Below, one piece after another: positions 51,485-60,743 of a DNA stretch of 64,000 nucleotides. Numbering within the stretch: position 1 is the first letter of the stretch; each line of letters starts with the position of its first letter. A model generated the notes under the pieces. It was not told the origin of the DNA, made no database searches, and saw only the letters and a list, made by a program, of their open reading frames with translations. Position numbers and translations under genes: made by a program. Source of the stretch: an uncultured Subdoligranulum sp. (GTDB lineage Bacteria; Bacillota; Clostridia; Oscillospirales; Ruminococcaceae); NCBI GenBank assembly GCA_904374465.1, contig CAJFFY010000001.1:62001-126000 (forward strand). The letters run 5' to 3'.

Positions 51485-53520
51485 TTCTTGTATTTCCTCC
51501 TGCCCTTGCGCGTCTTGGCTGCAGCTTTTCGTTCGCTGGCATCGGCCGCGGTGGGGTCCTCCCCCCGCTCCAAACGCGCAATTTCATCGCGCAGCTGTGC
51601 TGCCAGCTCAAATTGCAGCAACCGCGCTGCTTCCTTCATCTCTTTGGTCATCCGCTCGATGGTCTGCTGGCGTTCCGCACGACTCATCCGACGCTGGCGA
51701 AGCTTCTTGTTTTCTTCGCTCATGCTGATTTCCAGCCCATCGCCGATGGCCTTGACAATGGTCTTGGGGGTGATACCGTGTTCACGGTTGTAGGCATCCT
51801 GGATGGCACGGCGACGCTCCGTCTCGGTGATGGCCCGCTCCATACTGGGCGTCACTTCATCGGCATACATCAGCACCACACCGTTGGCATTGCGCGCTGC
51901 GCGGCCAATGGTCTGGATCAGGCTGGTTTCGCTGCGCAGGAAGCCTTCCTTATCGGCGTCCAGAATGGCAATCAGCGAAACCTCCGGCAAGTCCAGACCC
52001 TCACGCAGCAGGTTGATGCCCACAATCACGTCAATGGCCCCCACACGCAGATCCTTGATGATCTCCATGCGCTCGAAGGTATCTACCTCGTGGTGCATAT
52101 ATTTGGTTTTAACCCCATGTTCTTCCAGATAATCTGTCAGATCTTCCGCCATTTTCACGGTCAGGGTGGTCACCAGAGCCCGTTCTCCGCGGTCAATACG
52201 CTGGCGAATCTCGCCCAGAAGATCCTCAATCTGACCTTCCACCGGGCGTACCATGATCAACGGATCCAACAAGCCGGTGGGTCGGATCACCTGTTCCGCC
52301 ACACGGCTGGAGTGTTGCCGCTCATATTCGCCCGGAGTGGCCGAGACAAAAATTTTCTGATGAACTTTCTTTTCAAACTCCTCAAACCGCAGCGGGCGGT
52401 TATCAAAGGCGGAAGGCAGGCGGAACCCATACTCCACCAGCGTTTTCTTGCGGCTGTAGTCCCCGCCGAACATGCCACGGATCTGGGGCAGCATGACATG
52501 GCTTTCATCCACCATCAGAAGGAAATCATCGGGGAAGTAGTCCAGCAGTGTGGTCGGCGTCGAACCGGGCGCCCGGCCTGACAACACCGCCGAATAGTTT
52601 TCGATGCCTTTGCACATGCCTACTTCCTGCAGCATCTCCATATCGTAGTTGGTACGCTGCTGAATCCGCTGGGCCTCCAGCAGTTTCCCTTCTTCGGTAA
52701 ATTTTTTGACCTGCTCCTCCATTTCCCGGGCAATCTTGGTCAGGCCTTCCTTCATTTTTTCCGGCCCCACAATGTAATGGCTGGCCGGGAAAATTGCCAC
52801 GTGGCGCACCACATTCTTCCGCTCACCGGTCAGCGGATCAAACTCCACAATCCGATCCACTTCATCGCCAAAGAACTCCACACGGATGGCATATTCGTCA
52901 TTGTATGCCAGATGAATGTCCACCGTGTCCCCTTTTACCCGGAACTTGTTGCGGATGAAATTCATATCATTGCGCTCATACTGCAGTTTGACCAGCCGGT
53001 TACAAAGCTCGTCCCGTTCCATCTGCATACCGGGGCGCAAACTGATGACCATACTGCGGTAATCAATGGGATCGCCCAGCGAATAGATGCAGGAAACGCT
53101 TGCCACGATGATGACATTGCGCTGCTCCGACAGTGCCGCCGTGGCTGAATGCCGCAGACGATCAATCTCGTCATTGATGGCACTGTCCTTCTCAATATAG
53201 GTATCCGTAGACGGAATGTATGCCTCCGGCTGGTAGTAATCGTAGTAGGAGACAAAATACTCCACCGCATCCTCCGGGAAAAAGCCCCGCATCTCGGTAC
53301 AGATCTGGCTGGCCAATGTTTTGTTGGGCTCCAGAATCAATGTGGGACGATTGCAGCGGGCAATGATGTTGGCCATGGTAAATGTTTTACCAGACCCCGT
53401 CACGCCCAGCAAGGTCTGAGCGTCATCGCCGTCCTGTATGCCCTGCACCAGCGCTTCGATTGCCTGCGGCTGGTCACCCGTGGGCTGAAACGGCGCTTTC
53501 AGATGAAAAACTTCCTCCAT
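51481..53520 (-). CDS. uvrB: Excinuclease ABC subunit B
   Basis: Helicase-like damage verification subunit. It has 679 residues. Walker A is [13 protein letters not shown] (about 39-51), the beta-hairpin is [12 protein letters not shown] (about 92-103), Walker B is [13 protein letters not shown], motif VI is [12 protein letters not shown], and a C-terminal UVR domain (about 610-645) is present. ATG 53520 has GAGG 6 nt upstream and is preferred to the in-frame GTG at 53523. First gene of the uvrBA operon, behind a promoter and a palindrome. uvrC is not in the window. Confidence 0.98.
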   Translation of the reverse strand: MEEVFHLKAPFQPTGDQPQAIEALVQGIQDGDDAQTLLGVTGSGKTFTMANIIARCNRPTLILEPNKTLASQICTEMRGFFPEDAVEYFVSYYDYYQPEAYIPSTDTYIEKDSAINDEIDRLRHSATAALSEQRNVIIVASVSCIYSLGDPIDYRSMVISLRPGMQMERDELCNRLVKLQYERNDMNFIRNKFRVKGDTVDIHLAYNDEYAIRVEFFGDEVDRIVEFDPLTGERKNVVRHVAIFPASHYIVGPEKMKEGLTKIAREMEEQVKKFTEEGKLLEAQRIQQRTNYDMEMLQEVGMCKGIENYSAVLSGRAPGSTPTTLLDYFPDDFLLMVDESHVMLPQIRGMFGGDYSRKKTLVEYGFRLPSAFDNRPLRFEEFEKKVHQKIFVSATPGEYERQHSSRVAEQVIRPTGLLDPLIMVRPVEGQIEDLLGEIRQRIDRGERALVTTLTVKMAEDLTDYLEEHGVKTKYMHHEVDTFERMEIIKDLRVGAIDVIVGINLLREGLDLPEVSLIAILDADKEGFLRSETSLIQTIGRAARNANGVVLMYADEVTPSMERAITETERRRAIQDAYNREHGITPKTIVKAIGDGLEISMSEENKKLRQRRMSRAERQQTIERMTKEMKEAARLLQFELAAQLRDEIARLERGEDPTAADASERKAAAKTRKGRRKYKN

Positions 53521-53535
53521 CACGCACCTCTTTTA

Positions 53536-53550
53536 ACAACATTTTGTTGT
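53536..53550. promoter_or_regulatory. Palindrome at the uvrB transcription start (candidate operator)
   Basis: ACAACA-TTT-TGTTGT is a perfect 6-bp inverted repeat with a 3-bp centre, 7 bp downstream of the uvrB -10 element and 16 bp before its start codon. uvrBA is usually under LexA control. The sequence is not the Bacillus SOS box (GAAC-N4-GTTC) but it occupies the right place. Confidence 0.45.
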
Positions 53551-53556
53551 ATTCGG

Positions 53557-53585
53557 ATTATACCATAGCCGCTTCTATAAGTAAA
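53557..53585 (-). promoter_or_regulatory. Promoter of uvrBA
   Basis: Minus strand -35 TTTACT (53580-53585), 17-bp spacer, -10 TATAAT (53557-53562) with an extended TGG. Confidence 0.75.
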
Positions 53586-53615
53586 GTCCTCCCTCCACAT
53601 TTTGTGCATTCCCCG

Positions 53616-53655
53616 GTAAAAAATACACCCCACCGAGGTATCGCCGGCAGAGTGT
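53616..53655 (-). terminator. Terminator after radC
   Basis: Minus strand ACACTCTGCCG pairs with CGGTGGGGTGT (11 positions including wobbles) around GCGATACCT, then ATTTTTTACC. It begins 5 nt past the radC stop. Confidence 0.7.
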
Positions 53656-53660
53656 TGTGT

Positions 53661-54398
53661 TTAACGAAAACTGGCTGCATGAAGAATCTCATTTCCACCC
53701 CGAAGATCCGGCAGACAGCCCCGCTCCCGCATCGAGCAGGTTTCCTCCCCTGCCACAATGATATGATCGATGATACTGACCCCCAAAGGGTCCAGCGCCC
53801 TCATGATACCCACCGTAGCGATCAGATCCGCTTCACTGGGAATGGCCAGGCCCGTCGGATGATTGTGCGCCAGAATTCCGCAGGTTGCTTCCGTTCTCGC
53901 CACGTCCCGCAGGAGCCTGCGCGTATCAATCTGCACACGGTTGGGCACCCCCTCCGCGATGCGCAGGTCCCGCAGTGGACGGCACCGATCATCCAGAAGA
54001 ATCAGATACAGCAATTCATTCTGGCACCCCAGGAACAGCGGTTTCACATATTCCGTCGCATGACGGGTCTCGTCCAGTGCCACACGCTGTTTGCGTTTCT
54101 TGATACCGTAATACCGCCCGAAGGCCATTACCGTGCAGATCAGCTGGGCGCTTTTGGGGCCAATCCCCTTAACCTGCATCAGTTCCTGGGGTTCTGCCTC
54201 CATGACTCTGCAAAAATCGCCAAAATGTAAAATCAGGCGATGGGCCAGCGCATTGGTGTCCTGGCGGGGAATAGCCAGAAAAAGCAGATATTCCAATGCT
54301 TCGTGCTCTGCCAGGCTTTCCAGACCATCGCGTTCCACCCGCTCTTTCATACGGGCCCGGTGTTTTTCGTGCAGGGCGCGCTCTTTTTCCTCCGCCAT
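53661..54398 (-). CDS. radC: RadC family JAMM/MPN protein
   Basis: RadC family protein of 245 residues. Its cellular role is uncertain; the name rests on an old repair assignment. An N-terminal helix-hairpin-helix (ELMQVKGIGPKSAQLICTV, about 70-88) precedes a JAMM/MPN metalloprotease-like domain with GILAHNHPTGLAIPSEAD (HxH...D) and the trailing DHIIVAGEE. ATG 54398 lies after AAGGA; the GTG at 54407 is only 3 nt from that site. It is transcribed alone, from a promoter overlapping that of the plus-strand gene. Confidence 0.92.
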   Translation of the reverse strand: MAEEKERALHEKHRARMKERVERDGLESLAEHEALEYLLFLAIPRQDTNALAHRLILHFGDFCRVMEAEPQELMQVKGIGPKSAQLICTVMAFGRYYGIKKRKQRVALDETRHATEYVKPLFLGCQNELLYLILLDDRCRPLRDLRIAEGVPNRVQIDTRRLLRDVARTEATCGILAHNHPTGLAIPSEADLIATVGIMRALDPLGVSIIDHIIVAGEETCSMRERGCLPDLRGGNEILHAASFR

Positions 54399-54425
54399 GA
54401 ATTTCACATCCTTCGGGCATTTCCC

Positions 54426-54454
54426 TTTACCTTTTCTGCATTTTATTATATACT
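54426..54454 (+). promoter_or_regulatory. Plus-strand promoter of the pseudouridine synthase
   Basis: -35 TTTACC (54426-54431), 17-bp spacer, -10 TATACT (54449-54454), 47 nt before the ATG. Its -10 overlaps the radC -10 on the other strand. Confidence 0.65.
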
Positions 54455-54473
54455 GTTACCGGAAATTTGCAAA
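54445..54473 (-). promoter_or_regulatory. Minus-strand promoter of radC
   Basis: -35 TTTGCA (54468-54473), 17-bp spacer, -10 TATAAT (54445-54450), 46 nt before the radC ATG. Confidence 0.65.
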
Positions 54474-54501
54474 GAGCCATTTTATAAGAAACGAGGATTG
54501 C

Positions 54502-55464
54502 ATGAAAAGTTTCACCGCCGGTCAAAACGAGGATGGCGTGCGCCTGAGTCGCTTTGTGGAGAGCGTCACCCACCAGTTTCCCCGCAGTATGATGTACAAA
54601 GCCTTTCGCAACAAACGAATCAAGGTGAACGGAAAACGCGCGGAGCCAGATACCCGCCTGCAGCAGGGAGACTTGATTGAGTTATACATCAACGACGAGT
54701 TTTTTCCCGCCGTTGCTTCCGCTTCAAAACAAAAGCCTGCCAGAAGGCAGCCCCCGGTTCAAATTGTGTATGAGGACAGTAATTTTGCCGTCCTCTATAA
54801 ACCAGCGCGCCTGCTCTGCCATAGCGACCGCACAGGAGACCCCAACCTGGTGGACGCTTTTGCCGCTTACCTGGAACAAAAGGGCGAATACAACCCCCAT
54901 GCAGAACAGTGCTTTGCCCCCGCCCTGTGCAATCGACTGGACCGTGGCACCGAGGGTCTGGTACTGGCCGCCAAAACATATCAGGCGCTGCGGGATCTGA
55001 ATACCATCATCCGGGACGACCTGATGAAAAAAGAGTATCTGACCATCACGGTGGGTGCTCCCCCGGCCGGACGGCATATTGCCTGGTTGCAACACAGCGA
55101 AAAGAACAACAAGGTCCGTATCCACGCACGGGAAAGCGAAGGTTACAAACAGATCATCACCGAGGTAACTGTGATCCGCCAGGGTGGTCCCTTTGCGCTG
55201 TGCCGCATCGGGCTTATCACCGGTCGTACCCATCAGATTCGCGCCCACCTTTCCTATCTGGGACATCCGGTGCTGGGCGATATTAAATACGGCAACCGCA
55301 AAATGAACGAGCGTACCGGCCTAAAAACCCAGGCACTTTGCGCTCAGCGTCTTACGTTTGGACGTATTCCGCAGGAGAACACGCTGCACTATTTGTCCGG
55401 CCGGGTGATCAAGCTGGACAACCCGGAAATCATCCGCCAATTTGACCGGTTGATTTCCCCCTGA
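54502..55464 (+). CDS. RluA-family pseudouridine synthase (only plus-strand gene)
   Basis: Pseudouridine synthase of 320 residues. An S4 domain spans about 12-65 (RLSRFVESVTHQFPRSMMYKA...IKVNGKRAEPDTRLQ). The catalytic Asp is in LCNRLDRGTEGLVLAAKT (about 142-159), a variant of the HRLDxxTSG loop, and the C-terminus keeps GRTHQIRAHLSYLGHPVLGD. It differs from the first synthase (32960-33892) and probably acts on another site in rRNA or tRNA, as RluC-like enzymes do. ATG 54502 has ACGAGGA upstream. It ends before a strong terminator facing the converging zinc-ribbon gene. Confidence 0.92.
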   Translation: MKSFTAGQNEDGVRLSRFVESVTHQFPRSMMYKAFRNKRIKVNGKRAEPDTRLQQGDLIELYINDEFFPAVASASKQKPARRQPPVQIVYEDSNFAVLYKPARLLCHSDRTGDPNLVDAFAAYLEQKGEYNPHAEQCFAPALCNRLDRGTEGLVLAAKTYQALRDLNTIIRDDLMKKEYLTITVGAPPAGRHIAWLQHSEKNNKVRIHARESEGYKQIITEVTVIRQGGPFALCRIGLITGRTHQIRAHLSYLGHPVLGDIKYGNRKMNERTGLKTQALCAQRLTFGRIPQENTLHYLSGRVIKLDNPEIIRQFDRLISP

Positions 55465-55465
55465 C

Positions 55466-55501
55466 AAACAAATGAGGCCGCTGCCTAAAGGCAGCGGCCT
55501 C
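55466..55501. terminator. Bidirectional terminator between converging genes
   Basis: Perfect 12-bp stem GAGGCCGCTGCC/GGCAGCGGCCTC (55474-55485 with 55490-55501) with a TAAA loop. A T-containing run follows on the plus strand (TTCTCT) and on the minus strand (ATTTGTTTG). It serves the plus-strand synthase and the minus-strand zinc-ribbon gene. Confidence 0.88.
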
Positions 55502-55529
55502 TTCTCTATATAAGCATGCGCGTCTGGCG

Positions 55530-56630
55530 TCACGCGATCACAAAGTGGTAGATCAACGATACGGCAATAATCAGTGCGCAGACAATGGCCGTAATCGGCG
55601 GTGCCCAATGAATGATCCGCTCTGCCATGATGTCGTCTTCGCTTTCTTCGTCATCATCGGCATAACGGCCACGAGTCTTTTTGCCGTGACGATCTTCGTA
55701 GTCGTCCTCGTCGTCATAGTCCAACTCGTCGGTATCGTACATCTGGGTACCTTCATCATCGTCCTCGTCGTCATCAAACAGACGACCTTTCGGCGCATAA
55801 CGACGGACCCGCTCCATCTCTGCATTGTCCTCTTCCGCAGCATATCCCTTGGGATCATAGGTAGCGGTCGCGTCATCCTCATAGGCAGGCTCTTCTGCCT
55901 CCTGGCTGTTGATGGCCGCCTGGGCCGCAGCCGCCGTGGCGGCCGGATTACTGGCCGGCGCACGCTGGGGCTGCGGCGCAACATTGTTGGCCACGGAATT
56001 GATCTCCTGCTGCTGACGTTCTGCCGCGCGGCGTGCCTCTTCCAGAATGGCCGTCAGCGTGGCTTTGATACCGGCGCGGTCCCCACCGCATTCCGAGCAG
56101 GACGTGCAGTTTTCTTCGTTGGGATGGAAAGCGCCACAGGCACAGAACCAGCCATACTCCGTATCCTGGGGAACGCAGGTCAGCTGGCTATTTCCCGTGC
56201 GCTGCTGCAATGTTTTGGCAATGGACGCAGGCAACACGCGAGGCATTTGCAGACGAACACGCTTATAGCCGCGCAGATCTACGCCACGACCGTTCAGGAA
56301 CGCGCGGTCCTGTTCCACTTCCACGCTGGAAACCGGCGTATCGCTCACATACACCGCATCGTCGCTGCCAAAGACTTCGCCCGGCTGCACATCCAGCGAT
56401 TCATAATAAAAATCGTCTTCACAGAGGACCTGCCCTGCAGCATCCTTGCATTTGAAGTGTACCACCAGCCCGGTTAAAGGCTCCGTGCCCACGTTTTTGA
56501 AGGTCAGGCAAACCGCAACCTCTCCCGTAACATCACCTTTCAGCAATTCCACCCGGACAAACTGTACCGGGCTTCCTGCCGTGTAATAATTGGCGCGGGA
56601 CTGCGCCATCAGGGAAAAATTCTGATCCAT
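55530..56630 (-). CDS. Unrecognised tail-anchored zinc-ribbon protein
   Basis: Protein of 366 residues with no family I recognise. Residues about 20-130 look like a beta-sandwich (GEVAVCLTFKNVGTEPLTGLVVHFKCKD, DAVYVSDTPVSSVEVE). A zinc ribbon follows with Cys163, Cys165, Cys175, Cys178 and Cys181 (WFCACGAFHPNEENCTSCSECGG). Then come a helical Ala/Gln-rich part (about 185-245), a highly acidic region (about 285-335) and one hydrophobic segment at the extreme C-terminus (about 342-365), so it is probably tail-anchored with the ribbon in the cytoplasm. ATG 56630 starts 17 bp after ftsH. It is the last gene of the gdpP-rplI-dnaB-tilS-hpt-ftsH run and could be a substrate or partner of FtsH. Confidence 0.75.
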   Translation of the reverse strand: MDQNFSLMAQSRANYYTAGSPVQFVRVELLKGDVTGEVAVCLTFKNVGTEPLTGLVVHFKCKDAAGQVLCEDDFYYESLDVQPGEVFGSDDAVYVSDTPVSSVEVEQDRAFLNGRGVDLRGYKRVRLQMPRVLPASIAKTLQQRTGNSQLTCVPQDTEYGWFCACGAFHPNEENCTSCSECGGDRAGIKATLTAILEEARRAAERQQQEINSVANNVAPQPQRAPASNPAATAAAAQAAINSQEAEEPAYEDDATATYDPKGYAAEEDNAEMERVRRYAPKGRLFDDDEDDDEGTQMYDTDELDYDDEDDYEDRHGKKTRGRYADDDEESEDDIMAERIIHWAPPITAIVCALIIAVSLIYHFVIA

Positions 56631-56647
56631 GATCCAACACCTACTTT

Positions 56648-58738
56648 TTACTCTTGGGCGTCCGGTCGGTCTGTTTCCGGCTCGGCAGCAGTCTCAGTTT
56701 TCGGAAGATTCTCCGGCTCGACAGACGGAGTGGGAACCGCAGGTTTTTCCTCCGGCTTGGTCGTCTCCCCCGTTGCCAAATCGAAGGGGGGCAGATTTCC
56801 GCCTTCCATCAGGGTTCTGAACTCATCACCGCTGATTTTTTCCCGCTCCATCAGTACCGTTGCCACTTTGTGCAACTCGGTCATATGCTCGGTCAAAATG
56901 CGGCGTGCAGTCTCATAGGCTTCATCCACAATATCCCGGATCTCGTTGTCGATCTCCGAGGCGATCGCTTCTGAATACCCCTTGCCCTGACCAAAATCCC
57001 GTCCCAGGAAAGTCTGTTCCGGGTCACTGCCATAGACAACCGGCCCCATTCGTTCCGAGAAGCCGTACCGCGTCACCATCGCACGGGCCGTATCGGTGGC
57101 ACGCTGCAAATCACTGGATGCACCGGTGGAGATATCGTCCAGCACCAACTGTTCTGCAACACGCCCGCCCAGCAGCGAGACAATGTTTTCGAACATGGCG
57201 GTTTTGGTAACGTAGCTGGGATCCTTCTCCGGCAGATACATGGTATAGCCTCCCGCACCGCCGCGGGAGATAATGCTGATCTGATGCACCGGGTCATGGT
57301 GTTTGCCGAAATATCCGGTGATGGCATGCCCCGTTTCATGGTACGCCACCAGACGGCGTTCGTCATCCGTCACCACATGGCTCTTCTTTTCCGGACCCAT
57401 CATGACCTTGACAGAAGCTTCTTCGATTTCCGGCTCGGTAATCGCCTTTTTGCCGCGGCGTGCCGCCAGCAGAGCCGCCTCGTTGACAAGGTTCTCCAGG
57501 TCCGCACCGGAGAAGCCTGCCGTGGAACGGGCAATGGTCTTGAGGCTCACATCCGGACCCAAGGGCTTGTTCTTGGTGTGGACCTTAAGGATTTCCTCAC
57601 GGCCCTTCACATCCGGCAAGCCCACATACACCTGCCGGTCGAAACGACCGGGACGTAGCAGCGCCTTATCCAAAATATCGGCACGGTTGGTGGCAGCCAT
57701 CACAATGACACCGTCGTTGGCATCAAAACCATCCATCTCCACCAGCAACTGGTTCAGCGTCTGTTCGCGTTCATCGTGGCCGCCGCCCAAACCGGCGCCG
57801 CGCTGACGTCCTACCGCGTCAATCTCATCGATGAAAACGATGGAAGGCATCGTCTTCTTGGCTTTTTCGAACAGGTCCCGCACACGGGAGGCACCAACGC
57901 CCACATACATTTCCACGAAATCCGAACCGGAAATGGCATAGAATGGCACGCCAGCTTCGCCGGCACAGGCACGCGCCAACAGGGTTTTGCCGGTACCCGG
58001 AGGGCCCACCAGCAAAACGCCATGGGGAATGCGCGCACCGAGGGAATTGAATTTACTGGGCGCTTTCAGGAATTCGACGACTTCCTGCAGCTCCGCCTTT
58101 TCCTCATCGGCACCTGCCACATCGGCGAACGTGGCCTTGCGCTGGTTTTCCTGCTGATCCTTTACCTTGGCACGCCCCACATTCATGATGCCGCCACCGG
58201 CACCGCCGCGGTACATGGACATGAACAGCATACCCAGACTTCCCAGCATCACTACATAGAAGATGATTTCCAGCCAGGGAATATTCGTCTTGGGCGCCAC
58301 ATAGTCAAAAATCATCGGCGCATCGGGATTGGCTTCGTTATATTCGTCCACCAACTGGGAAATGCGGCCGGTGTCAAAGTCCACACCGTAGGGCAGCTTA
58401 TAGGAGACATAAACCGTACCGCCATTGGCCGGCAGCATCTCCTCGGCCGAGGAAGAGAAACTGTTCAGAAGGCCGCTGGTCTCCTGATCATTCAGTTCCA
58501 CCGTGGCCTCCGGCAAGGGAATGTTGCCTTCCTTCAGCCACATTTCCAGCCGATTGGTCCCCAGATCCAGCCGGTAGGAAGTCACCTGCTGGTTTTCAAA
58601 GTAATAATAAATTTCGGAATAATTGATATGGGTCGATGCAGACGAGGCCAGCAGCGGAGACAGGCTGACGAAGAACAACACCAACACCATAAGCACGGCA
58701 ACCACCAGGATGCCGCTGAAACGAGGTTTATGCTGCAA
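56648..58738 (-). CDS. ftsH: ATP-dependent zinc metalloprotease FtsH
   Basis: Membrane AAA protease that degrades unfolded and regulatory membrane proteins. It has 696 residues with two membrane segments (about 10-31 and 155-176). The AAA domain has Walker [12 protein letters not shown] and [14 protein letters not shown], then the SRH region [20 protein letters not shown]. The zinc site is [10 protein letters not shown] (HExxH) with a later Asp. The C-terminal tail (about 650-696) is Pro/Glu/Thr-rich. The start is TTG 58738 with AGGAG upstream. The order tilS-hpt-ftsH matches Bacillus. Confidence 0.98.
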   Translation of the reverse strand: MQHKPRFSGILVVAVLMVLVLFFVSLSPLLASSASTHINYSEIYYYFENQQVTSYRLDLGTNRLEMWLKEGNIPLPEATVELNDQETSGLLNSFSSSAEEMLPANGGTVYVSYKLPYGVDFDTGRISQLVDEYNEANPDAPMIFDYVAPKTNIPWLEIIFYVVMLGSLGMLFMSMYRGGAGGGIMNVGRAKVKDQQENQRKATFADVAGADEEKAELQEVVEFLKAPSKFNSLGARIPHGVLLVGPPGTGKTLLARACAGEAGVPFYAISGSDFVEMYVGVGASRVRDLFEKAKKTMPSIVFIDEIDAVGRQRGAGLGGGHDEREQTLNQLLVEMDGFDANDGVIVMAATNRADILDKALLRPGRFDRQVYVGLPDVKGREEILKVHTKNKPLGPDVSLKTIARSTAGFSGADLENLVNEAALLAARRGKKAITEPEIEEASVKVMMGPEKKSHVVTDDERRLVAYHETGHAITGYFGKHHDPVHQISIISRGGAGGYTMYLPEKDPSYVTKTAMFENIVSLLGGRVAEQLVLDDISTGASSDLQRATDTARAMVTRYGFSERMGPVVYGSDPEQTFLGRDFGQGKGYSEAIASEIDNEIRDIVDEAYETARRILTEHMTELHKVATVLMEREKISGDEFRTLMEGGNLPPFDLATGETTKPEEKPAVPTPSVEPENLPKTETAAEPETDRPDAQE

Positions 58739-58797
58739 GAAATCAACTCCTATCCGGACACAAGATCCGGTGATTTAGGCCGCCCGAACCGGCGCTT

Positions 58798-59349
58798 TTA
58801 TTTATTGTAGATTTCGGGTTTCAACACGCCCACATAGGACAGGTTGCGATATTTCTCATCAAAATCCAGGCCATACCCCACCACAAATTCATCCGGCACT
58901 TCAAAGCCCAGATAATCGGGCTGAATGTCGGCCTTGCGACGGCTGGGCTTGCTCAAAATCGTGCACAGGCGTACACTGCGGGGATTTCGCAGTCGAAGCA
59001 TCGGCATCAGATGGGAAAGGGTAATCCCGGTATCCAGAATGTCTTCCACGATCAGGACATCCTTTCCCGTCAGGTCCGCATCCAGGTCCTTGACAATTTT
59101 GACCAGGCCTGTGGACTCGGTATTGGCCCCACCATAACTGGAAACCACCATAAAGTCAATGCCGCAAGGAATGGTCACGGCTCGCATCAAATCCGCCATA
59201 AACACGACGGACCCTTTTAAGATGGAGACCAGCAGCAGGTCACGGCCCTCATAATCACGGCTGATCTGCGCCCCCAGTTCTGCCACCTTTTCCTTCAGCT
59301 GTTCTTCCGATACCAAAATATGGTCAATATCCTGATACATGCTTTGCAT
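58798..59349 (-). CDS. hpt: Hypoxanthine phosphoribosyltransferase
   Basis: Purine salvage enzyme making IMP and GMP from the free bases. It has 183 residues, with LLVSILKGSVVFMADLMRAV, SSYGGANTESTG, the PRPP loop VLIVEDILDTGITLSHL (about 98-114) and FVVGYGLDFDEKYRNLSYVGVL. ATG 59349 has GGGAGG 8 nt upstream; the frame to 59448 would overlap tilS. It is sandwiched between tilS and ftsH, as in Bacillus. Confidence 0.97.
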   Translation of the reverse strand: MQSMYQDIDHILVSEEQLKEKVAELGAQISRDYEGRDLLLVSILKGSVVFMADLMRAVTIPCGIDFMVVSSYGGANTESTGLVKIVKDLDADLTGKDVLIVEDILDTGITLSHLMPMLRLRNPRSVRLCTILSKPSRRKADIQPDYLGFEVPDEFVVGYGLDFDEKYRNLSYVGVLKPEIYNK

Positions 59350-59351
59350 GG

Positions 59352-60743
59352 TTATGCCTCCCCTGCTTTTTCCGTCCGCACCATGAGTACTTCGTTGGTA
59401 AATGCGTCGGGAGCAACGCCTTCCGCAAAGCCGCAGCCCCAAAGCCACAGCACTTCACTGCCGTCTGCCAGCAAAGGCAGCAACGACCGTTCCTCCTGCG
59501 GAATTGCCAGTTCATTATAGTATTTTTTCAATGTTTTACGCACATGCCGACCAGCCGGGCGGAAAAAATCGCCCGGCAGACGGGTACGCAAAATTAGATT
59601 CCTTTGTATTTTAGCACAATCTGCGTAACAGTTTAAGTCTTTTTTAAAAATTGGTTGATTTTTTAGAAAATCTTCATACTTTACCCGTCGAAATTCAACA
59701 AAATAACCACCGGGCAGGAAGAATTGCCCTTCGCTGAAAGGCTGCGGCGGCGCCGGAAGCGGCCGTACCCCCTGGGGTGTCCGGCGGATCAACACCCCGT
59801 TTTTGACTTTATAGGTCACTTCCGGGGTCAACTGCAAAGCGCCCTCGCCCCGTTGCAGCAAAAAACGCAATAGGGTTATATACTTTTCTTCCGTATCCCG
59901 CACCGGACTTACCAGGGAGTGCAATGCCGCATCCAAGACAGGCCCTTCCGCCCGGCGCAGTACAGACACTTCATATCCGCCTTCCACCGAAGCGGCCTGC
60001 AGCAGGGCAGCCGCTTCGCCGGAAAGCCACTGGTCCAGGTCCCGCATCTGCCGGCACAGGCGGGCGATAGCCGTCTCGGCGGCCGGATTGGCATACTGCA
60101 GGGCCGGAACCGCATCATGACGGATTCGGTTCCTTGCGTATTCATTCTGTGCGTTGGTCTCGTCCTGCACATAGTTTTGCCCAAGTGCCGCACAGTATGC
60201 TTCTGTATCGGCACGGGTCAGGCACAGGCAGGGTCTCACATAATATCCGCGTCGTGGCGGAATTCCGGCAAGGCCATGCACCCCTGTACCACGGGCCATC
60301 CGGAACAGGACCGTCTCCACCTGATCCGACATGGTATGAGCCGTTGCGATAAACGCTTCCTCCTGCACCGCCAGTTTTTCAAACCAGCCGTACCGCAGGC
60401 CGCGGGCCCATTCCTCGCTGGGCTGCTGCGGGATCTGCACCCCTTCCCGCACCGCATCATACAAGAACAGCTCCACCCCATTTTTCCGGCAGAATGCTGT
60501 CACAAAATTGGCATCCGCCAGCGCCTGCATACCACGTATTCCATGGTTTACGTGGGTTGCCAGAACTTCAATTTCCAGATCCCGGCGCCTGCGCAGTAAA
60601 AAAAGCAACAAAGCCATTGAGTCTGCCCCTCCGGAGCAGGCTGCAATGACTCTGTCGCCAGACTTGAACAAACCCTGTTGACGGCAATAGGTCAGCAAGG
60701 TTTCTTCGATACGTTCAATTACCTTTTCGGCATCAGAACTCAT
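59352..60743 (-). CDS. tilS: tRNA(Ile)-lysidine synthetase
   Basis: Adds lysine to C34 of the CAU anticodon tRNA-Ile so that it reads AUA. It has 463 residues. The PP-loop is VIAACSGGADSMALLLFL (about 32-49), followed by THVNHGIRG, ATAHTMSDQVETVLFRMARGTGVHGLAGIPP and a C-terminal tRNA-binding domain (about 385-463). The stop lies 2 bp from the hpt start. ATG 60743 overlaps dnaB by 11 bp. It is essential in most bacteria. Confidence 0.96.
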   Translation of the reverse strand: MSSDAEKVIERIEETLLTYCRQQGLFKSGDRVIAACSGGADSMALLLFLLRRRRDLEIEVLATHVNHGIRGMQALADANFVTAFCRKNGVELFLYDAVREGVQIPQQPSEEWARGLRYGWFEKLAVQEEAFIATAHTMSDQVETVLFRMARGTGVHGLAGIPPRRGYYVRPCLCLTRADTEAYCAALGQNYVQDETNAQNEYARNRIRHDAVPALQYANPAAETAIARLCRQMRDLDQWLSGEAAALLQAASVEGGYEVSVLRRAEGPVLDAALHSLVSPVRDTEEKYITLLRFLLQRGEGALQLTPEVTYKVKNGVLIRRTPQGVRPLPAPPQPFSEGQFFLPGGYFVEFRRVKYEDFLKNQPIFKKDLNCYADCAKIQRNLILRTRLPGDFFRPAGRHVRKTLKKYYNELAIPQEERSLLPLLADGSEVLWLWGCGFAEGVAPDAFTNEVLMVRTEKAGEA

